DNA of 64,000 bases from Rhodococcus sp. WMMA185 (lineage in GTDB: Bacteria; Actinomycetota; Actinomycetes; Mycobacteriales; Mycobacteriaceae), in NCBI RefSeq assembly GCF_001767395.1, contig NZ_CP017014.1, forward strand, positions 3,170,501 to 3,234,500, given 5' to 3'. Below, piece after piece: positions 1-9,488 of the stretch (positions within the stretch are counted from its first letter, which is position 1; each line of letters starts with the position of its first letter). Under the pieces are notes generated by a model. The model was not told the DNA's origin and made no database searches. It worked only from the letters and a program-made list of their open reading frames with translations. The position numbers and the translations under genes are program-made.

Positions 1-1274
1 TCCAGTGCCTCCACGGACGTTCCTGCGACCCGCACCTCCCCGTGGTCCACATCGATGAGCCCGAGAAGGGCTTGCACCGCAGTCGACTTCCCGGATCCGT
101 TCGGTCCGGTCAACACCGACACAGTTCCGGGTTCGAGGACGCCGGTCAAGTCCCGAGGCGCATGGCCGTGTCGGGAACGAATGCCCACCTTCTCGAATTC
201 GATGCGTGCCCCCACTGCCTCGACGATTTCGCTGCCGCCGTCGGAATCGGGCCGGTCGCTGTCGATGACCGCGAAGGCTCTACTCGCCGCGGTCATTCCG
301 TCCTCGGCCGCGTGGAACTGGGTGCCCACCATCCGCAGAGGAAGGTACACCTCGGGCGCGAGGATCAGCGCCACGATCCCCGCTTCGAGCGTCATGTCTC
401 CGTACACCAACCGCAGGCCGATGCTGACCGCAACGAGTGCCACGCACAGGGTCGCCAGCAATTCGAGCACCATCGAGGACAGGAACGCGATCCGCAACGA
501 CGACATCGCTGTACGCCGGTGGGCGTCGCCGAGTTCCCGTATCCGCGTTGCCGGTCCCTGCTCACGGCCGAGTGCGCGAAGTGTCGGTAACCCAGCCAGG
601 AGATCGAGCAACTGCGAAGACAACGCGGTCATTGCAGTCAGGGTCTGTGCGGCCTTCCCCTTGGTGAGCAGGCCGATGAGGATCATGAAGATCGGGATCA
701 GCGGTAGCGTGACGAAGATTATCGCCGCCGACGTCATATCCTGAAAGGCGATGACCACCAACGTTGCCGGGGTGAGCGTGGCCGCGAGTACCAGTGCCGG
801 CAGATAGCCGGTGAGGTACGGCAGCAGGCCGTCGATTCCGCGAGTGAGGACGGTCGCGATCTCGTCACGCCGCGGATCGAGGTCGCGCACCGGCATCCGA
901 GTGGCGACACCGAGCACCTCGCCCCTCAGTTCCGCGACGACACGCGTGGCGGACCGGTGTGCGAACCGGGACTGCAACCACGTGCCGGCCACCCGAACAA
1001 CCACCGCGATCGCGAGGGTCACCAACTCGGCGGACCACCGTCCGAAGTCGGTGGCGCCATCGACAATCACGCCACCGAGCACCCGGCCGATCATGAGCGC
1101 CGACACGATCACCATCGCGACATTGACTACCGAGAGGCCTACCGTGAGAACGAGATACCCACGGGCAGCTGCCGAGTAGCGCCACAGGCGCGGATCGACG
1201 GGGCGCCGGGAGGCACGCTCCGCGCCGGGACTTACCTGTTCCGGTGCGGGAGCGTCGCCTACCTCTGTGGTCAT
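1..1274 (-). CDS. cydD: CydD, ABC exporter subunit for cytochrome bd assembly (3' end outside window)
   Basis: Half-transporter of the CydDC type: an N-terminal membrane domain (helices through roughly the first 300 residues) joined to an ATP-binding domain with Walker A GPNGSGKS just before the window edge. In the family CydDC exports thiols (cysteine, glutathione or similar) needed to mature cytochrome bd oxidase. The ATG at 1274 overlaps the cydB stop as ATGA, so translation is coupled to cydB. The gene runs off the left edge after about 425 codons; Walker B, and any fused or separate CydC, lie outside. Family assignment rests on the ABC architecture plus the position directly behind cydAB. 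Confidence 0.9.
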   Translation of the reverse strand, partial: MTTEVGDAPAPEQVSPGAERASRRPVDPRLWRYSAAARGYLVLTVGLSVVNVAMVIVSALMIGRVLGGVIVDGATDFGRWSAELVTLAIAVVVRVAGTWLQSRFAHRSATRVVAELRGEVLGVATRMPVRDLDPRRDEIATVLTRGIDGLLPYLTGYLPALVLAATLTPATLVVIAFQDMTSAAIIFVTLPLIPIFMILIGLLTKGKAAQTLTAMTALSSQLLDLLAGLPTLRALGREQGPATRIRELGDAHRRTAMSSLRIAFLSSMVLELLATLCVALVAVSIGLRLVYGDMTLEAGIVALILAPEVYLPLRMVGTQFHAAEDGMTAASRAFAVIDSDRPDSDGGSEIVEAVGARIEFEKVGIRSRHGHAPRDLTGVLEPGTVSVLTGPNGSGKSTAVQALLGLIDVDHGEVRVAGTSVEAL

Positions 1275-2308
1275 GTGCGCTTCGACGGGAGCCCGATAGA
1301 CGGCGGGATGTGCTTGGTCGAAATCCTTTGACGGAACACCCAATACGTCCAACCCTGGTAGATCAGCACCACCGGGGTGAGGAATGCCGCGGCCCACGTC
1401 ATCACAGTCAACGTGTAGTGACTCGACGAGGCGTTGTAGATCGTCAGGTTGTAAGCGGCATCGATCGTGGACGGCATGACGTTGGGGAACAACGAACCGA
1501 ACAGCAGGGCAACCGCACCGACGACGGCGACCGACGTGAGCAGGAAGGCCCATCCCTCACGCTCGGCGCGAGTGAACGCGACGACCCCGAGGAGCGCAGC
1601 GGCGGCGGCCAAGACCAGAATCCAGGTCCAGCCCTTGCCGTAGGCCAACTGGGTCCACAACACGAATCCCCCCGCGACCGGGACGGCGGGCACAGCCAAC
1701 CGCGATGCCAGCGTGACAGCATCCGCTCGTACATCGTCCGCCGTCTTCAGGGCCAGGAACACCGCACCGTGCAACGCGAAGACGAGAGCCGTCGTGAGAC
1801 CGCCCAGCAGTGCGTAGGGGTTGAGCAGATCGAGGAAGCTCGAGGTGACCTGCTTGTCGGCGTCGATCTCAACGCCCCGCACGATGTTCGCGAATGCGAC
1901 GCCCCACAGCACGGCGGGCACCCACGAACCGAAGACGATGCCCCAGTCGCAACGTCGTCGCCACGTGTCGTCGTCGATCTTGCCGCGGTACTCGATGGCG
2001 CAGATTCGGACGATCAGCGCAACGAGAATGATCAGCAGTGGTAGGTAGAAGCCCGAGAACAAAGTCGCGTACCACTCGGGGAACGCCGCGAACAACGCGC
2101 CGCCGCCGGTGATGAGCCACACTTCGTTGCCGTCCCACACCGGGCCGATGGTGTTGAGCACCACCCGCCTGCGGGTATCGCCGTTCGGGTCCTTGCGCCT
2201 GCCGAGCAACGGCATCAGCATCCCTACGCCGAAGTCGAACCCCTCGAGCACGAAGTACCCGATGAAGAGCACTGCGATCAGGATGAACCATACTTCTTGA
2301 AGTCCCAT
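1271..2308 (-). CDS. cydB: Cytochrome bd ubiquinol/menaquinol oxidase subunit II
   Basis: 345-residue integral membrane protein beginning MGLQEVWFILIAVLFIGY, with the family segment GPVWDGNEVWLITGGGALF near residues 60-80 and several more hydrophobic helices. It pairs with CydA in the plasma membrane to form the high-affinity quinol oxidase that reduces oxygen to water without proton pumping. The ATG at 2308 is chosen because the longer reading frame upstream lies inside cydA and adds non-CydB sequence. The gene follows cydA after 11 bases and overlaps cydD by 4 bases, so cydABD is one operon. Confidence 0.95.
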   Translation of the reverse strand: MGLQEVWFILIAVLFIGYFVLEGFDFGVGMLMPLLGRRKDPNGDTRRRVVLNTIGPVWDGNEVWLITGGGALFAAFPEWYATLFSGFYLPLLIILVALIVRICAIEYRGKIDDDTWRRRCDWGIVFGSWVPAVLWGVAFANIVRGVEIDADKQVTSSFLDLLNPYALLGGLTTALVFALHGAVFLALKTADDVRADAVTLASRLAVPAVPVAGGFVLWTQLAYGKGWTWILVLAAAAALLGVVAFTRAEREGWAFLLTSVAVVGAVALLFGSLFPNVMPSTIDAAYNLTIYNASSSHYTLTVMTWAAAFLTPVVLIYQGWTYWVFRQRISTKHIPPSIGLPSKRT

Positions 2309-2319
2309 GACCAGCTCCC

Positions 2320-3816
2320 CTAGTACGCGAACGACAATGGTTTGGGCGAATCCGGTTCTTCGGGCTCGTCGTGGTCCTCGCCCGGCGGATGCTCGTCGTG
2401 TTCGAGCGGACCCTCGATCGTGTAGCGACGTATCAGTCCGAACCACACGACAGCCAGCGCCCCGTACACGATCGTGAACGTGATCAGCGAAACCCAAACG
2501 GTCAGCGCCGAGTGATTCGAAACGCCCTGGTCGACTGTCAGCCGGATCATGTCTACGCCGGTCGGGTTGGGTGCCACGACCCACGGTTGACGGCCCATCT
2601 CGGTGAACACCCATCCGGCACTGTTGCCCAAGAAGGGTGTCGGGATCATGAGAATGGACAGCCAGCCGAACCACTTCTTGTCCGGCACTCGCCCGCCGCG
2701 GGTCATCCACAGCCCGACGACGGCGAGCAGTGCCGAGCCGGCCGCCCAGCCGATCATTGCCCGGAAGGTCCAGTAGGTGACGAACAAGTTCGGCTGGTAG
2801 TTGCCGGGTCCGTACGTCTCCTCGTACTGCGCCTGGAGTTCGGTGACGCCTTCGATGGTGGAGTTGAAGTCGCCATCGGCCAGGAAGGAGGTGAGCCCGG
2901 GAATCTTGATGATCTGGGTGATGTTCTCGCAGTTGTTCTGGGTACCCACTGTGAGTATCGAGAAGTCTGCCCCGGTCTCGGTGTGGCAGAGCGATTCCGC
3001 CGACGCCATCTTCATGGGTTGCTGCTCGAACATCAGCTTGGCCTGGATGTCGCCGGTAACGGCCAGCCCGATGCCGGACGCCACCATGACCCAGAGGGCG
3101 AAGATGGTGACCGGACGGAACATCGTCCTTGCGGTCTCTTCATGCTTTTGCGCCTCGACCGGTTCGGCGGCTTCCTTGGACTTGCGCATGCTGCGCACCA
3201 TCCACCAACCGCCGACACCGGCCACGAAGGTGCCTGCGGTGAGGAAGGCACCGGCCACGACGTGCGGGAAGGCTGCGAGCGCAGTGTTGTTGGTGAGCAG
3301 CGCCCAGATGCTGGTGAGTTCAGCGCGCCCGGTCTCGGGGTTGAAATCCGCCCCCACCGGGTGCTGCATGAACGAATTCGCGGTGATGATGAAGTACGCG
3401 GACGCATTCACCCCGATCGCGACCAGCCAGATGGTGGCGAGATGGACCAGTTTGGGCAGCCGGCCCCAGCCGAAGATCCAGAGCCCGAGGAACGTCGATT
3501 CGAGGAAGAAGGCCACGAGGCCCTCGAGAGCGAGCGGAGCGCCGAACACGTCGCCGACGAAGCGCGAGTACTCGCTCCAGTTCATGCCGAACTGGAACTC
3601 CTGCACGATGCCGGTTGCGACACCCAGAGCGAAATTGATCAGGAAGAGTTTCCCGAAGAACTTGGTGAGCCGGTACCAGTGGTCCTTTCCGGTGACCACC
3701 CACATCGTCTGCATGACCGCGATCATCGGGGCGAGCCCGATCGTCAGCGGAACGAGGATGAAGTGATAGACGGTGGTTATGCCGAACTGCCACCGGGAGA
3801 CATCCAAGGCGTCCAT
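2320..3816 (-). CDS. cydA: Cytochrome bd oxidase subunit I
   Basis: 498-residue multi-helix protein starting MDALDVSRWQFGITTVYHF; His18 is in the position of a haem ligand. Later landmarks are FPHVVAGAF and GWVFTEMGRQPW, the latter typical of the haem b558/quinol side of CydA. It carries the haems and the quinol site of cytochrome bd oxidase. A start 10 codons upstream is possible, but the ATG at 3816 has GGAGAA at good spacing and matches the usual family start. First gene of the cyd operon; its upstream region carries a strong palindrome at 3926-3944. Confidence 0.95.
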   Translation of the reverse strand: MDALDVSRWQFGITTVYHFILVPLTIGLAPMIAVMQTMWVVTGKDHWYRLTKFFGKLFLINFALGVATGIVQEFQFGMNWSEYSRFVGDVFGAPLALEGLVAFFLESTFLGLWIFGWGRLPKLVHLATIWLVAIGVNASAYFIITANSFMQHPVGADFNPETGRAELTSIWALLTNNTALAAFPHVVAGAFLTAGTFVAGVGGWWMVRSMRKSKEAAEPVEAQKHEETARTMFRPVTIFALWVMVASGIGLAVTGDIQAKLMFEQQPMKMASAESLCHTETGADFSILTVGTQNNCENITQIIKIPGLTSFLADGDFNSTIEGVTELQAQYEETYGPGNYQPNLFVTYWTFRAMIGWAAGSALLAVVGLWMTRGGRVPDKKWFGWLSILMIPTPFLGNSAGWVFTEMGRQPWVVAPNPTGVDMIRLTVDQGVSNHSALTVWVSLITFTIVYGALAVVWFGLIRRYTIEGPLEHDEHPPGEDHDEPEEPDSPKPLSFAY

Positions 3817-3925
3817 GTCTTCTCCGAAACTAGGCCCGTAGGACAAATTTCAGGGCTGGACGGGGGCTCTGCGCCCGAACCCTGAAGACAACGTGCTGCT
3901 GGGCCATTCTGCACCCGACACGCCG

Positions 3926-3944
3926 CTACTACGAAATGTAGTAG
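3926..3944. promoter_or_regulatory. Palindromic operator candidate upstream of cydA
   Basis: Seven-base perfect arms CTACTAC and GTAGTAG separated by GAAAT, about 110 bases upstream of the cydA start and just past the 3' end of pabC. The arms resemble the TACTACA/TGTAGTA operators of BlaI/CopY-type repressors known in mycobacteria. The regulator is inferred, not shown. Confidence 0.5.
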
Positions 3945-3949
3945 AAGCG

Positions 3950-4822
3950 TCAATCCTCCGTGAATTCGGTACCCCCCGACTCGATAGCCAGGTCGACCAA
4001 TTCGACGATCTCGTCCGCTCGGGGTGCGGGGGGCAGAACCAAGCCGTCGATCTTTCGCACACGGGCGGCAGTCGTGATGCTCGAGATCAGCCACACGCCG
4101 TCCGCTGTGATGAGGTCCGCCGGACTAAGGGCAGCGTATTCGCAACTGAATCCCCTGGCGGACGCCACCTTGTACAGAGCCTGCTGGGTGGTGCCAGGCA
4201 GGATTCCATGCTCGGGAGGTGGTGTGAGGAGAGTCTTCCCACGGGCGATGATCACCGTCGATCGTGGCCCTTCCAACACATTGCCCTCACTGCTGACGAA
4301 GATCACATCATCCGCACCGAACGTGGCCGCGTAGCGCAGAGCTGCCATATTCGTCGCGTAGGACAGAGTCTTCGCGCCGAGTAGTTGCCATGGCGCACTC
4401 GCCGACAAGTCCACCGAGTAGCCACGTGCCAGCGTGAGTACCGAAACCCCGTCTCGCCGCGCTTGAAGGATCCGCTCGGATACCGGCCCGACCGTGACGA
4501 ACGCAGTCTCGGCCCCGCCGGACTCTCGTCCGCGACTGAGCACCAGTCGCATGGCGCCCTCCCGCTCGCTCCCCCACTCCTTCGCAGCCATTCCCACGGC
4601 CCGTCGCCAGTCGCCGCGATCCGGACTGGGCAATCCGAGGGCATGGGCAGATGCCTCGAGTCGATTGAGATGCTGCTCCAACTTGAGTACGCGGCCGCCA
4701 CGCACCAACAGCGTCTCGAAAACCCCGTCCCCACGCACCACTGCCAGATCATCCGCGTGCAGTAGCGGGGCATCGGCGTCTCGCACTTCGTGGTCCAACG
4801 TCACCAGCACTTGATCAGACAT
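3950..4822 (-). CDS. pabC: 4-amino-4-deoxychorismate lyase (class IV PLP aminotransferase fold)
   Basis: 290 residues with the class IV fold. The early segment GDGVFETLLV, Lys151 in LLGAKTLSYATN as the likely PLP lysine, SSEGNVLEG and GILPGTTQQAL are family marks. PabC converts 4-amino-4-deoxychorismate to p-aminobenzoate and pyruvate for folate synthesis, in the cytosol. Branched-chain or D-amino-acid aminotransferases share the fold, so substrate is inferred. It is transcribed away from the folate-binding YgfZ gene at 4865, with only 42 bases between the two starts; the pairing suits a folate link. Confidence 0.8.
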   Translation of the reverse strand: MSDQVLVTLDHEVRDADAPLLHADDLAVVRGDGVFETLLVRGGRVLKLEQHLNRLEASAHALGLPSPDRGDWRRAVGMAAKEWGSEREGAMRLVLSRGRESGGAETAFVTVGPVSERILQARRDGVSVLTLARGYSVDLSASAPWQLLGAKTLSYATNMAALRYAATFGADDVIFVSSEGNVLEGPRSTVIIARGKTLLTPPPEHGILPGTTQQALYKVASARGFSCEYAALSPADLITADGVWLISSITTAARVRKIDGLVLPPAPRADEIVELVDLAIESGGTEFTED

Positions 4823-4864
4823 GCGGCCAGCCTATCGACCAGCACTGCGCCCTAGACTGGATGA

Positions 4865-5986
4865 GTGGTCGACACACTGCCCGTCTCACCCAGTCCACTC
4901 CTCACAACCGCGGGCGCGGTCCCGGCGCCGGAGCACTCCCCCGATGCCGGCGTCGCCTGGCACTACGGCGATCCCCTCGGCGAACAGCGCAAGGCCGAGC
5001 GCTCGGCAGTCGTAGTCGACCGGTCCCACCGGTTCGTCATCGCGATCGGCGGAACCGAACGACTCACATGGCTACACACCATCTCGAGCCAACATGTCTC
5101 CGATCTCCCGGACGGAGCCAGTGCCGAAAATCTCAGCCTCGACGCCAACGGACGCGTCGAACATCACTTCGTGCAAACCGATCTGGACGGCGTCACCTGG
5201 ATCGACACCGAGGCGGAGCGAGGGCCGTCACTGCTCTCGTTCCTGACCAAGATGGTGTTCTGGGCCAAGGCTGAACCCCGCGACGGCAACGAATTGGCTG
5301 TCCTCAGCGTGCTTGGCCCCGAGGCGCCGTCCATCCTTGCCCGAGCCGACGTGAACGCCCCCGCGGAGCCGTATGCCGCCGTGAAAGTTCCAGACGGCGG
5401 CTTCGTCCGGCGCATGCCGTGGCCGGCCGCGGACTCGTTCGACCTCCTCGTTCCACGCGAGCACCTCGGCGACTGGTGGGCGCGACTCACCTCCGCCGGT
5501 GCCGAACCGGCCGGAACGTGGGCGTTCGAGGCACTCCGGGTCGCTGCCGCGCGGCCCCGGATCGGCCTCGATACCGACGACCGGACCATCCCGCACGAGG
5601 TGCGCTGGATCGGCAGCCCCGCCGAACACGGCGCGGTGCACCTCGAGAAGGGTTGCTACCGGGGACAGGAGACGGTGGCTCGAGTTCACAATCTCGGCAA
5701 GCCGCCTCGCCGTCTGGTTCTGCTACACCTCGACGGCAGCGCCGAGGGCAGGCCGGTCCCCGGTGACCCGGTGACGGTGAACGACCGCGCCGTCGGGCGG
5801 ATCGGCACGGTAATCGACCACTACGACCTCGGCCCCATCGCGCTGGCCCTCCTCAAACGCTCCATCCCCATCGACACCGAACTCATTGCCGGACCGTGCG
5901 CCGCCTCTATCGATCCCGACTCGGTGGAAAAGGACGACGGGATACAGGCGGGCCGCGCCGCGATCGATCGGCTGAGGGGCCGATGA
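4865..5986 (+). CDS. ygfZ: YgfZ/GcvT-like folate-binding protein
   Basis: 373 residues, GTG start. The diagnostic YgfZ motif KGCYRGQE is at 262-269 with Cys264 conserved, and the body is GcvT-like. In other bacteria YgfZ (human IBA57) uses folate and helps Fe-S cluster proteins such as MiaB mature. An ATG four bases upstream opens a different frame and is not used. It ends in an ATGA overlap with the MOSC gene, the first link of a three-gene coupled run. Confidence 0.88.
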   Translation: MVDTLPVSPSPLLTTAGAVPAPEHSPDAGVAWHYGDPLGEQRKAERSAVVVDRSHRFVIAIGGTERLTWLHTISSQHVSDLPDGASAENLSLDANGRVEHHFVQTDLDGVTWIDTEAERGPSLLSFLTKMVFWAKAEPRDGNELAVLSVLGPEAPSILARADVNAPAEPYAAVKVPDGGFVRRMPWPAADSFDLLVPREHLGDWWARLTSAGAEPAGTWAFEALRVAAARPRIGLDTDDRTIPHEVRWIGSPAEHGAVHLEKGCYRGQETVARVHNLGKPPRRLVLLHLDGSAEGRPVPGDPVTVNDRAVGRIGTVIDHYDLGPIALALLKRSIPIDTELIAGPCAASIDPDSVEKDDGIQAGRAAIDRLRGR

Positions 5987-6651
5987 ACACCTTCGCCGCG
6001 GCGCACGGAAAGGTGCTCGCCGTCTGCGTCCTGCACCGCGAGCGCGACAGCGGGACCGGGCGGGTACCCCGCACCGCCATCGACAAACGACCCGTCGACG
6101 GTGCTGTGCGTGTGACGGCCCACGGCCTGACCGGCGACTACGTCTGCGACACCAGATCTCACGGCGGCCCTTTCAAGGCCGTCTATGCCTATCTGGAAGC
6201 CGAAGCGCAGCGCTGGGAATCGGAACTCGGGCGCGAGCTTCCCCCGGGCTGGTTCGGCGAGAACCTGCGCCTCGACCAGATCGCCACTACGGATGCTGTC
6301 ATCGGGGAACGCTGGCGAATCGGCACGACCGAACTGGAGGTGACGGGCCCCCGGACGCCGTGCGGCACATTCGGCGTGTGGGCCGGCGAACCGAGATGGG
6401 TCAAGCGCTTCACCCAGCGCGCCGACACGGGCGCATACCTACGGGTGGTGACCGAGGGATCGATCACCGCAGGCGACACCGTCCACCGACTCCACGTGCC
6501 CGCTCACGGTGTCACGGTGCGGGATCTGTTCACCGGCCGAGATCCGGAGAGACTCGTCGGCTTGCTCGAACAGCAGGAGAACCTCTCACCCAGCGTTGCC
6601 GAGAACGCCCGGCGACAGATCGCCGGACTGGAAGAGCAGGTTCCGCAGTGA
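5983..6651 (+). CDS. MOSC domain protein (YiiM-like)
   Basis: 222 residues. The MOSC core includes LTGDYVCDTRSHGGPFKAVY, then PGWFGENL, and GPRTPCGTFGVW with the conserved Cys127. MOSC domains handle sulfur carried on cysteine or molybdenum cofactor; YiiM relatives reduce N-hydroxylated compounds. The ATG at 5983 is chosen because it overlaps the ygfZ stop; a longer in-frame start lies inside ygfZ. It ends in a GTGA overlap with the asparaginase gene. The exact substrate is unknown. Confidence 0.85.
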   Translation: MNTFAAAHGKVLAVCVLHRERDSGTGRVPRTAIDKRPVDGAVRVTAHGLTGDYVCDTRSHGGPFKAVYAYLEAEAQRWESELGRELPPGWFGENLRLDQIATTDAVIGERWRIGTTELEVTGPRTPCGTFGVWAGEPRWVKRFTQRADTGAYLRVVTEGSITAGDTVHRLHVPAHGVTVRDLFTGRDPERLVGLLEQQENLSPSVAENARRQIAGLEEQVPQ

Positions 6652-7601
6652 GCGTCGAACTGGTCGAGGTCGTACGTTCCGGGTTCCGTGAGTGCGTCCA
6701 CCGCGGTTCCGCGGTGATCCTGCGGGCAGACGGCGAGATCGCCCTCAGCCTCGGCGAGGTGCACACGCCCATCTACCCACGATCTTCGAACAAGCCCTGG
6801 CAGGCTGTGACGATGCTGCGGAACGGCTTCGATCCGGCCAGCTCTGAGGAACTCGCGATCGCGACAGCATCCCATGAGGGTGAATCTGATCACATAGAAC
6901 TCGTCGAGCAGCTCCTCGTTCGCCACGGGCTCGACGGCTCTCAGCTCCGATGCCCCTCCGATCTTCCCTCCAACGAGCTCGCCCGCGCCGAGCTGCTGGC
7001 TGCGGGTGAACTCCCCCGACCGGTGTACATGAACTGCTCCGGCAAGCACGCGGCAATGCTCGCGACCTGCATGATCAATGACTGGCCCACCGACAGCTAC
7101 CTCGAGCCGACTCATCCGCTGCAACTCGCGATCGTGGAAACGCTGGGTTCTATCAGCGGCGACGTCGACGTCGAACTAGGAATCGACGGTTGCGGGCTAC
7201 CGATCGTCCCACTGTCGCTGACACATCTCGCTCGAGCATTCGCCCGACTCGTGACCGCAGAAACCGACTCCCCCGAACTCGCCGTCGCCGACGCCATCCG
7301 TGAGCACCCTTACCTCGTGTCGGGAAGCGGCAAGGACGACGCACGACTGATGCCGGCGGTGCCCGGACTGCTTACGAAGGCAGGTGCCGATGGTGTCTAC
7401 GCAGGAGCATTGCCGAACGGTTCGGCCTTTGCGCTGAAGATCGACGATGGTCACGAGCGTGCCCGGTTGCCGCTCGCCACAGCACTTCTGCGCCATATGG
7501 GCGTTCGGTGGACCGAGGATCTGGCGGCTCTCGCATCACAACCCGTGCTCGGCGGCGGCGTCAGGGTGGGCACCGTCTGCGCGATTCCCGGAGTCGTGTG
7601 A
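6648..7601 (+). CDS. Asparaginase, Rhizobium etli type II family
   Basis: 317 residues starting VELVEVVRSGFRECVHRGSAV after a GTG. Family marks are YPRSSNKPWQ, ATASHEGE, MNCSGKHAAML and LGIDGCGLP, all typical of asparaginase_II (PF06089), a fold unrelated to E. coli AnsB. The enzyme should hydrolyse L-asparagine to aspartate and ammonia. The GTG overlaps the MOSC stop by four bases, so it belongs to the same transcription unit. The longer in-frame extension upstream lies inside the MOSC gene and is rejected. Confidence 0.85.
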   Translation: MSVELVEVVRSGFRECVHRGSAVILRADGEIALSLGEVHTPIYPRSSNKPWQAVTMLRNGFDPASSEELAIATASHEGESDHIELVEQLLVRHGLDGSQLRCPSDLPSNELARAELLAAGELPRPVYMNCSGKHAAMLATCMINDWPTDSYLEPTHPLQLAIVETLGSISGDVDVELGIDGCGLPIVPLSLTHLARAFARLVTAETDSPELAVADAIREHPYLVSGSGKDDARLMPAVPGLLTKAGADGVYAGALPNGSAFALKIDDGHERARLPLATALLRHMGVRWTEDLAALASQPVLGGGVRVGTVCAIPGVV

Positions 7602-7780
7602 AAGCTAGGTCACATCACCGGGGTCCGCACGCGGCAGTGAGACCTAACTGACACGCCTTTCGAGTGGGGATGGAGGCGCAAGCGACTTTTCCACGCTAGA
7701 GTGTGGGGCAGGAACATACACACTCAAACGGGGCCGCCAAATTCCCCAGGCCGCCCCGCGAAAGCGCGAGGGGGTCAGCC

Positions 7781-7981
7781 ATGGGCCGCGGCCGGGCTAA
7801 GGCAAAGCAGACCAAGGTTGCACGCGAGCTGAAGTACAGCGTACCGACCACGGATTTTGACAGCCTGCAACGAGAGCTCTCAGGTGGGTCGTCCAACTCG
7901 CATCGGGACGAGGTCTTCGCTGACCAGCGTGCCGACAGGGAGGGTCACTCCCGGGAGGACGACGACGACTGGCGGCGCTGA
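7781..7981 (+). CDS. DUF3073 protein
   Basis: 66-residue basic/acidic small protein MGRGRAKAKQTKVARELKY with an acidic tail (DDDDW). DUF3073 is widespread in actinobacteria, and a homologue sits next to purM in mycobacteria as here; function unknown. The internal ATG at 7781 is chosen because the family begins there. It is convergent with purM across a hairpin terminator. Confidence 0.88.
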   Translation: MGRGRAKAKQTKVARELKYSVPTTDFDSLQRELSGGSSNSHRDEVFADQRADREGHSREDDDDWRR

Positions 7982-7996
7982 AGTTCAAGACACAAC

Positions 7997-8032
7997 GAAA
8001 TGAGGGGGAGCCATTCGGCTCCCCCTCATTTC
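7997..8032. terminator. Bidirectional terminator between DUF3073 gene and purM
   Basis: Perfect 16-bp stem with a 4-base loop (ATTC); the arms carry GAGGGGGAGCC and its complement, with A-rich and T-rich ends on both sides. It lies between convergent genes. Confidence 0.9.
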
Positions 8033-8135
8033 GGGCTACGCATATGCAGGCCTGTGTATCAGCGGCTCGGGGCTACGAACTCCCCTGCGCCGAAGGACAT
8101 TCTCGCTACCTTTGAACCTGGCGAACCCCCGGGGA

Positions 8136-9215
8136 TCAGAACCTCGGGTGGTCGCCGGAAAGAACTGCGCGAGGCGCCGACACATCCTTGGACTTCTTGA
8201 CAGTGCCGAGCGTCCAGCAGTCGATGTGCCGTGCCGTCAAGACAGCCAGCGCGCGATCGACGTCTTCGGGCGCGACGACGGCAACCATGCCGACACCCAT
8301 GTTGAAGGTCTGCTCCATCTCCAGCCGCTCGACCCGGCCGCGCTGCGCAATCATCGTGAAGATCGGGGCGGGACTCCAGGTGCCACGGTCCAGTTCGGCG
8401 ACCAGACCCTTGGGCATGACGCGTGCCAGGTTGCCGGCGAGTCCGCCACCCGTGACGTGGCAGAACGTTCGCACCTCGGTCTCGGCGGCGAGCGCCAGGC
8501 AGTCCTTCGCGTAGATCTTGGTGGGTTCGAGCATCTCCTCACCCAGCGTGCGGCCGAACTCGTCGACATGCGCCGTCAGGCTCATGTGGCCGATCTCGAG
8601 CAGGACCTTACGGGCGAGCGAATAGCCGTTGGAATGCAGTCCCGACGACCCCATGGCGATCACGACGTCACCCGGACGCACGCGATCAGGCCCGAGAACC
8701 TGATCGGCCTCGACGACGCCGACTCCCGTCGCTGAGATGTCATAGTCGCCGTCGGCCATCACACCGGGATGCTCGGCCGTCTCTCCACCGAGCAGCGCGC
8801 AGCCAGCCTGGATGCAACCTTCCGCGATACCGTTGACGAGCTCGGCAACTCGCTCCGGGACAACTCGCCCGACGGCGATGTAGTCCTGAAGGAAGAGCGG
8901 CTCGGCACCGCACACGACGAGATCGTCGACCACCATGGCGACCAGGTCCAGGCCCACGGTGTCGTGCTTGTCCAGCGCCTGCGCTACCGCGAGTTTGGTG
9001 CCCACGCCGTCGGTAGAGGCTGCGAGCAGCGGCTCCTTGTAATCACCCTTGAGCGAGAACAGGCCGGCGAATCCACCGAGACCACCGAGAACCTCGGGCC
9101 GGCTGGCCTTCTTGGCCAGGGGAGCGAAGAGCTCCACCGCCCGGTCGCCTGCGGCGATATCCACTCCTGCATCGGCGTAGGAGGCGCCAGGGCGACTTGT
9201 CGGATCCTCGGTCAT
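8136..9215 (-). CDS. purM: Phosphoribosylformylglycinamidine cyclo-ligase
   Basis: 359 residues. The start segment SYADAGVDIAAGDRAVELF, STDGVGTKL, the ATP-site run VVDDLVVCGAEPLFLQDY and GGGLAGNLARV are PurM marks. It closes the imidazole ring of AIR from FGAM with ATP (step 5). It follows purF on the same strand after a 273-base gap. That gap holds no convincing gene. Confidence 0.96.
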   Translation of the reverse strand: MTEDPTSRPGASYADAGVDIAAGDRAVELFAPLAKKASRPEVLGGLGGFAGLFSLKGDYKEPLLAASTDGVGTKLAVAQALDKHDTVGLDLVAMVVDDLVVCGAEPLFLQDYIAVGRVVPERVAELVNGIAEGCIQAGCALLGGETAEHPGVMADGDYDISATGVGVVEADQVLGPDRVRPGDVVIAMGSSGLHSNGYSLARKVLLEIGHMSLTAHVDEFGRTLGEEMLEPTKIYAKDCLALAAETEVRTFCHVTGGGLAGNLARVMPKGLVAELDRGTWSPAPIFTMIAQRGRVERLEMEQTFNMGVGMVAVVAPEDVDRALAVLTARHIDCWTLGTVKKSKDVSAPRAVLSGDHPRF

Positions 9216-9488
9216 GGGGTTGTTACTCCAGCCTTCTGTTGCTCGTCAAACTGTTGATCGTCAATAGTCTCGTCGGTCGGGCAATCGAGCTGCGATTGCG
9301 CCCTAACGGTACCGGAATCGCCAGACCAATCCCCGCTCGAGGGTGCGGGCCTCGATCAGCGGACAACCGGGAGAAGCACATGCGACCTCCCGTTTCGTGA
9401 TTCCGCGATTGGAACCGACGGGGCGGTACCCCATCAGACGAAGGCCCCGCACCCTCGGCCACCCGAGGACGCCACACCCACAAGAGAT

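Noticed and set aside
2371-3885. Long + strand frame opposite cydA
   Set aside because: Antisense of cydA; reads as charged low-complexity sequence without any motif.
9216-9488. Small ORFs between purM and purF
   Set aside because: Short frames (63-86 codons) on both strands with no ribosome site or signal; treated as non-coding.
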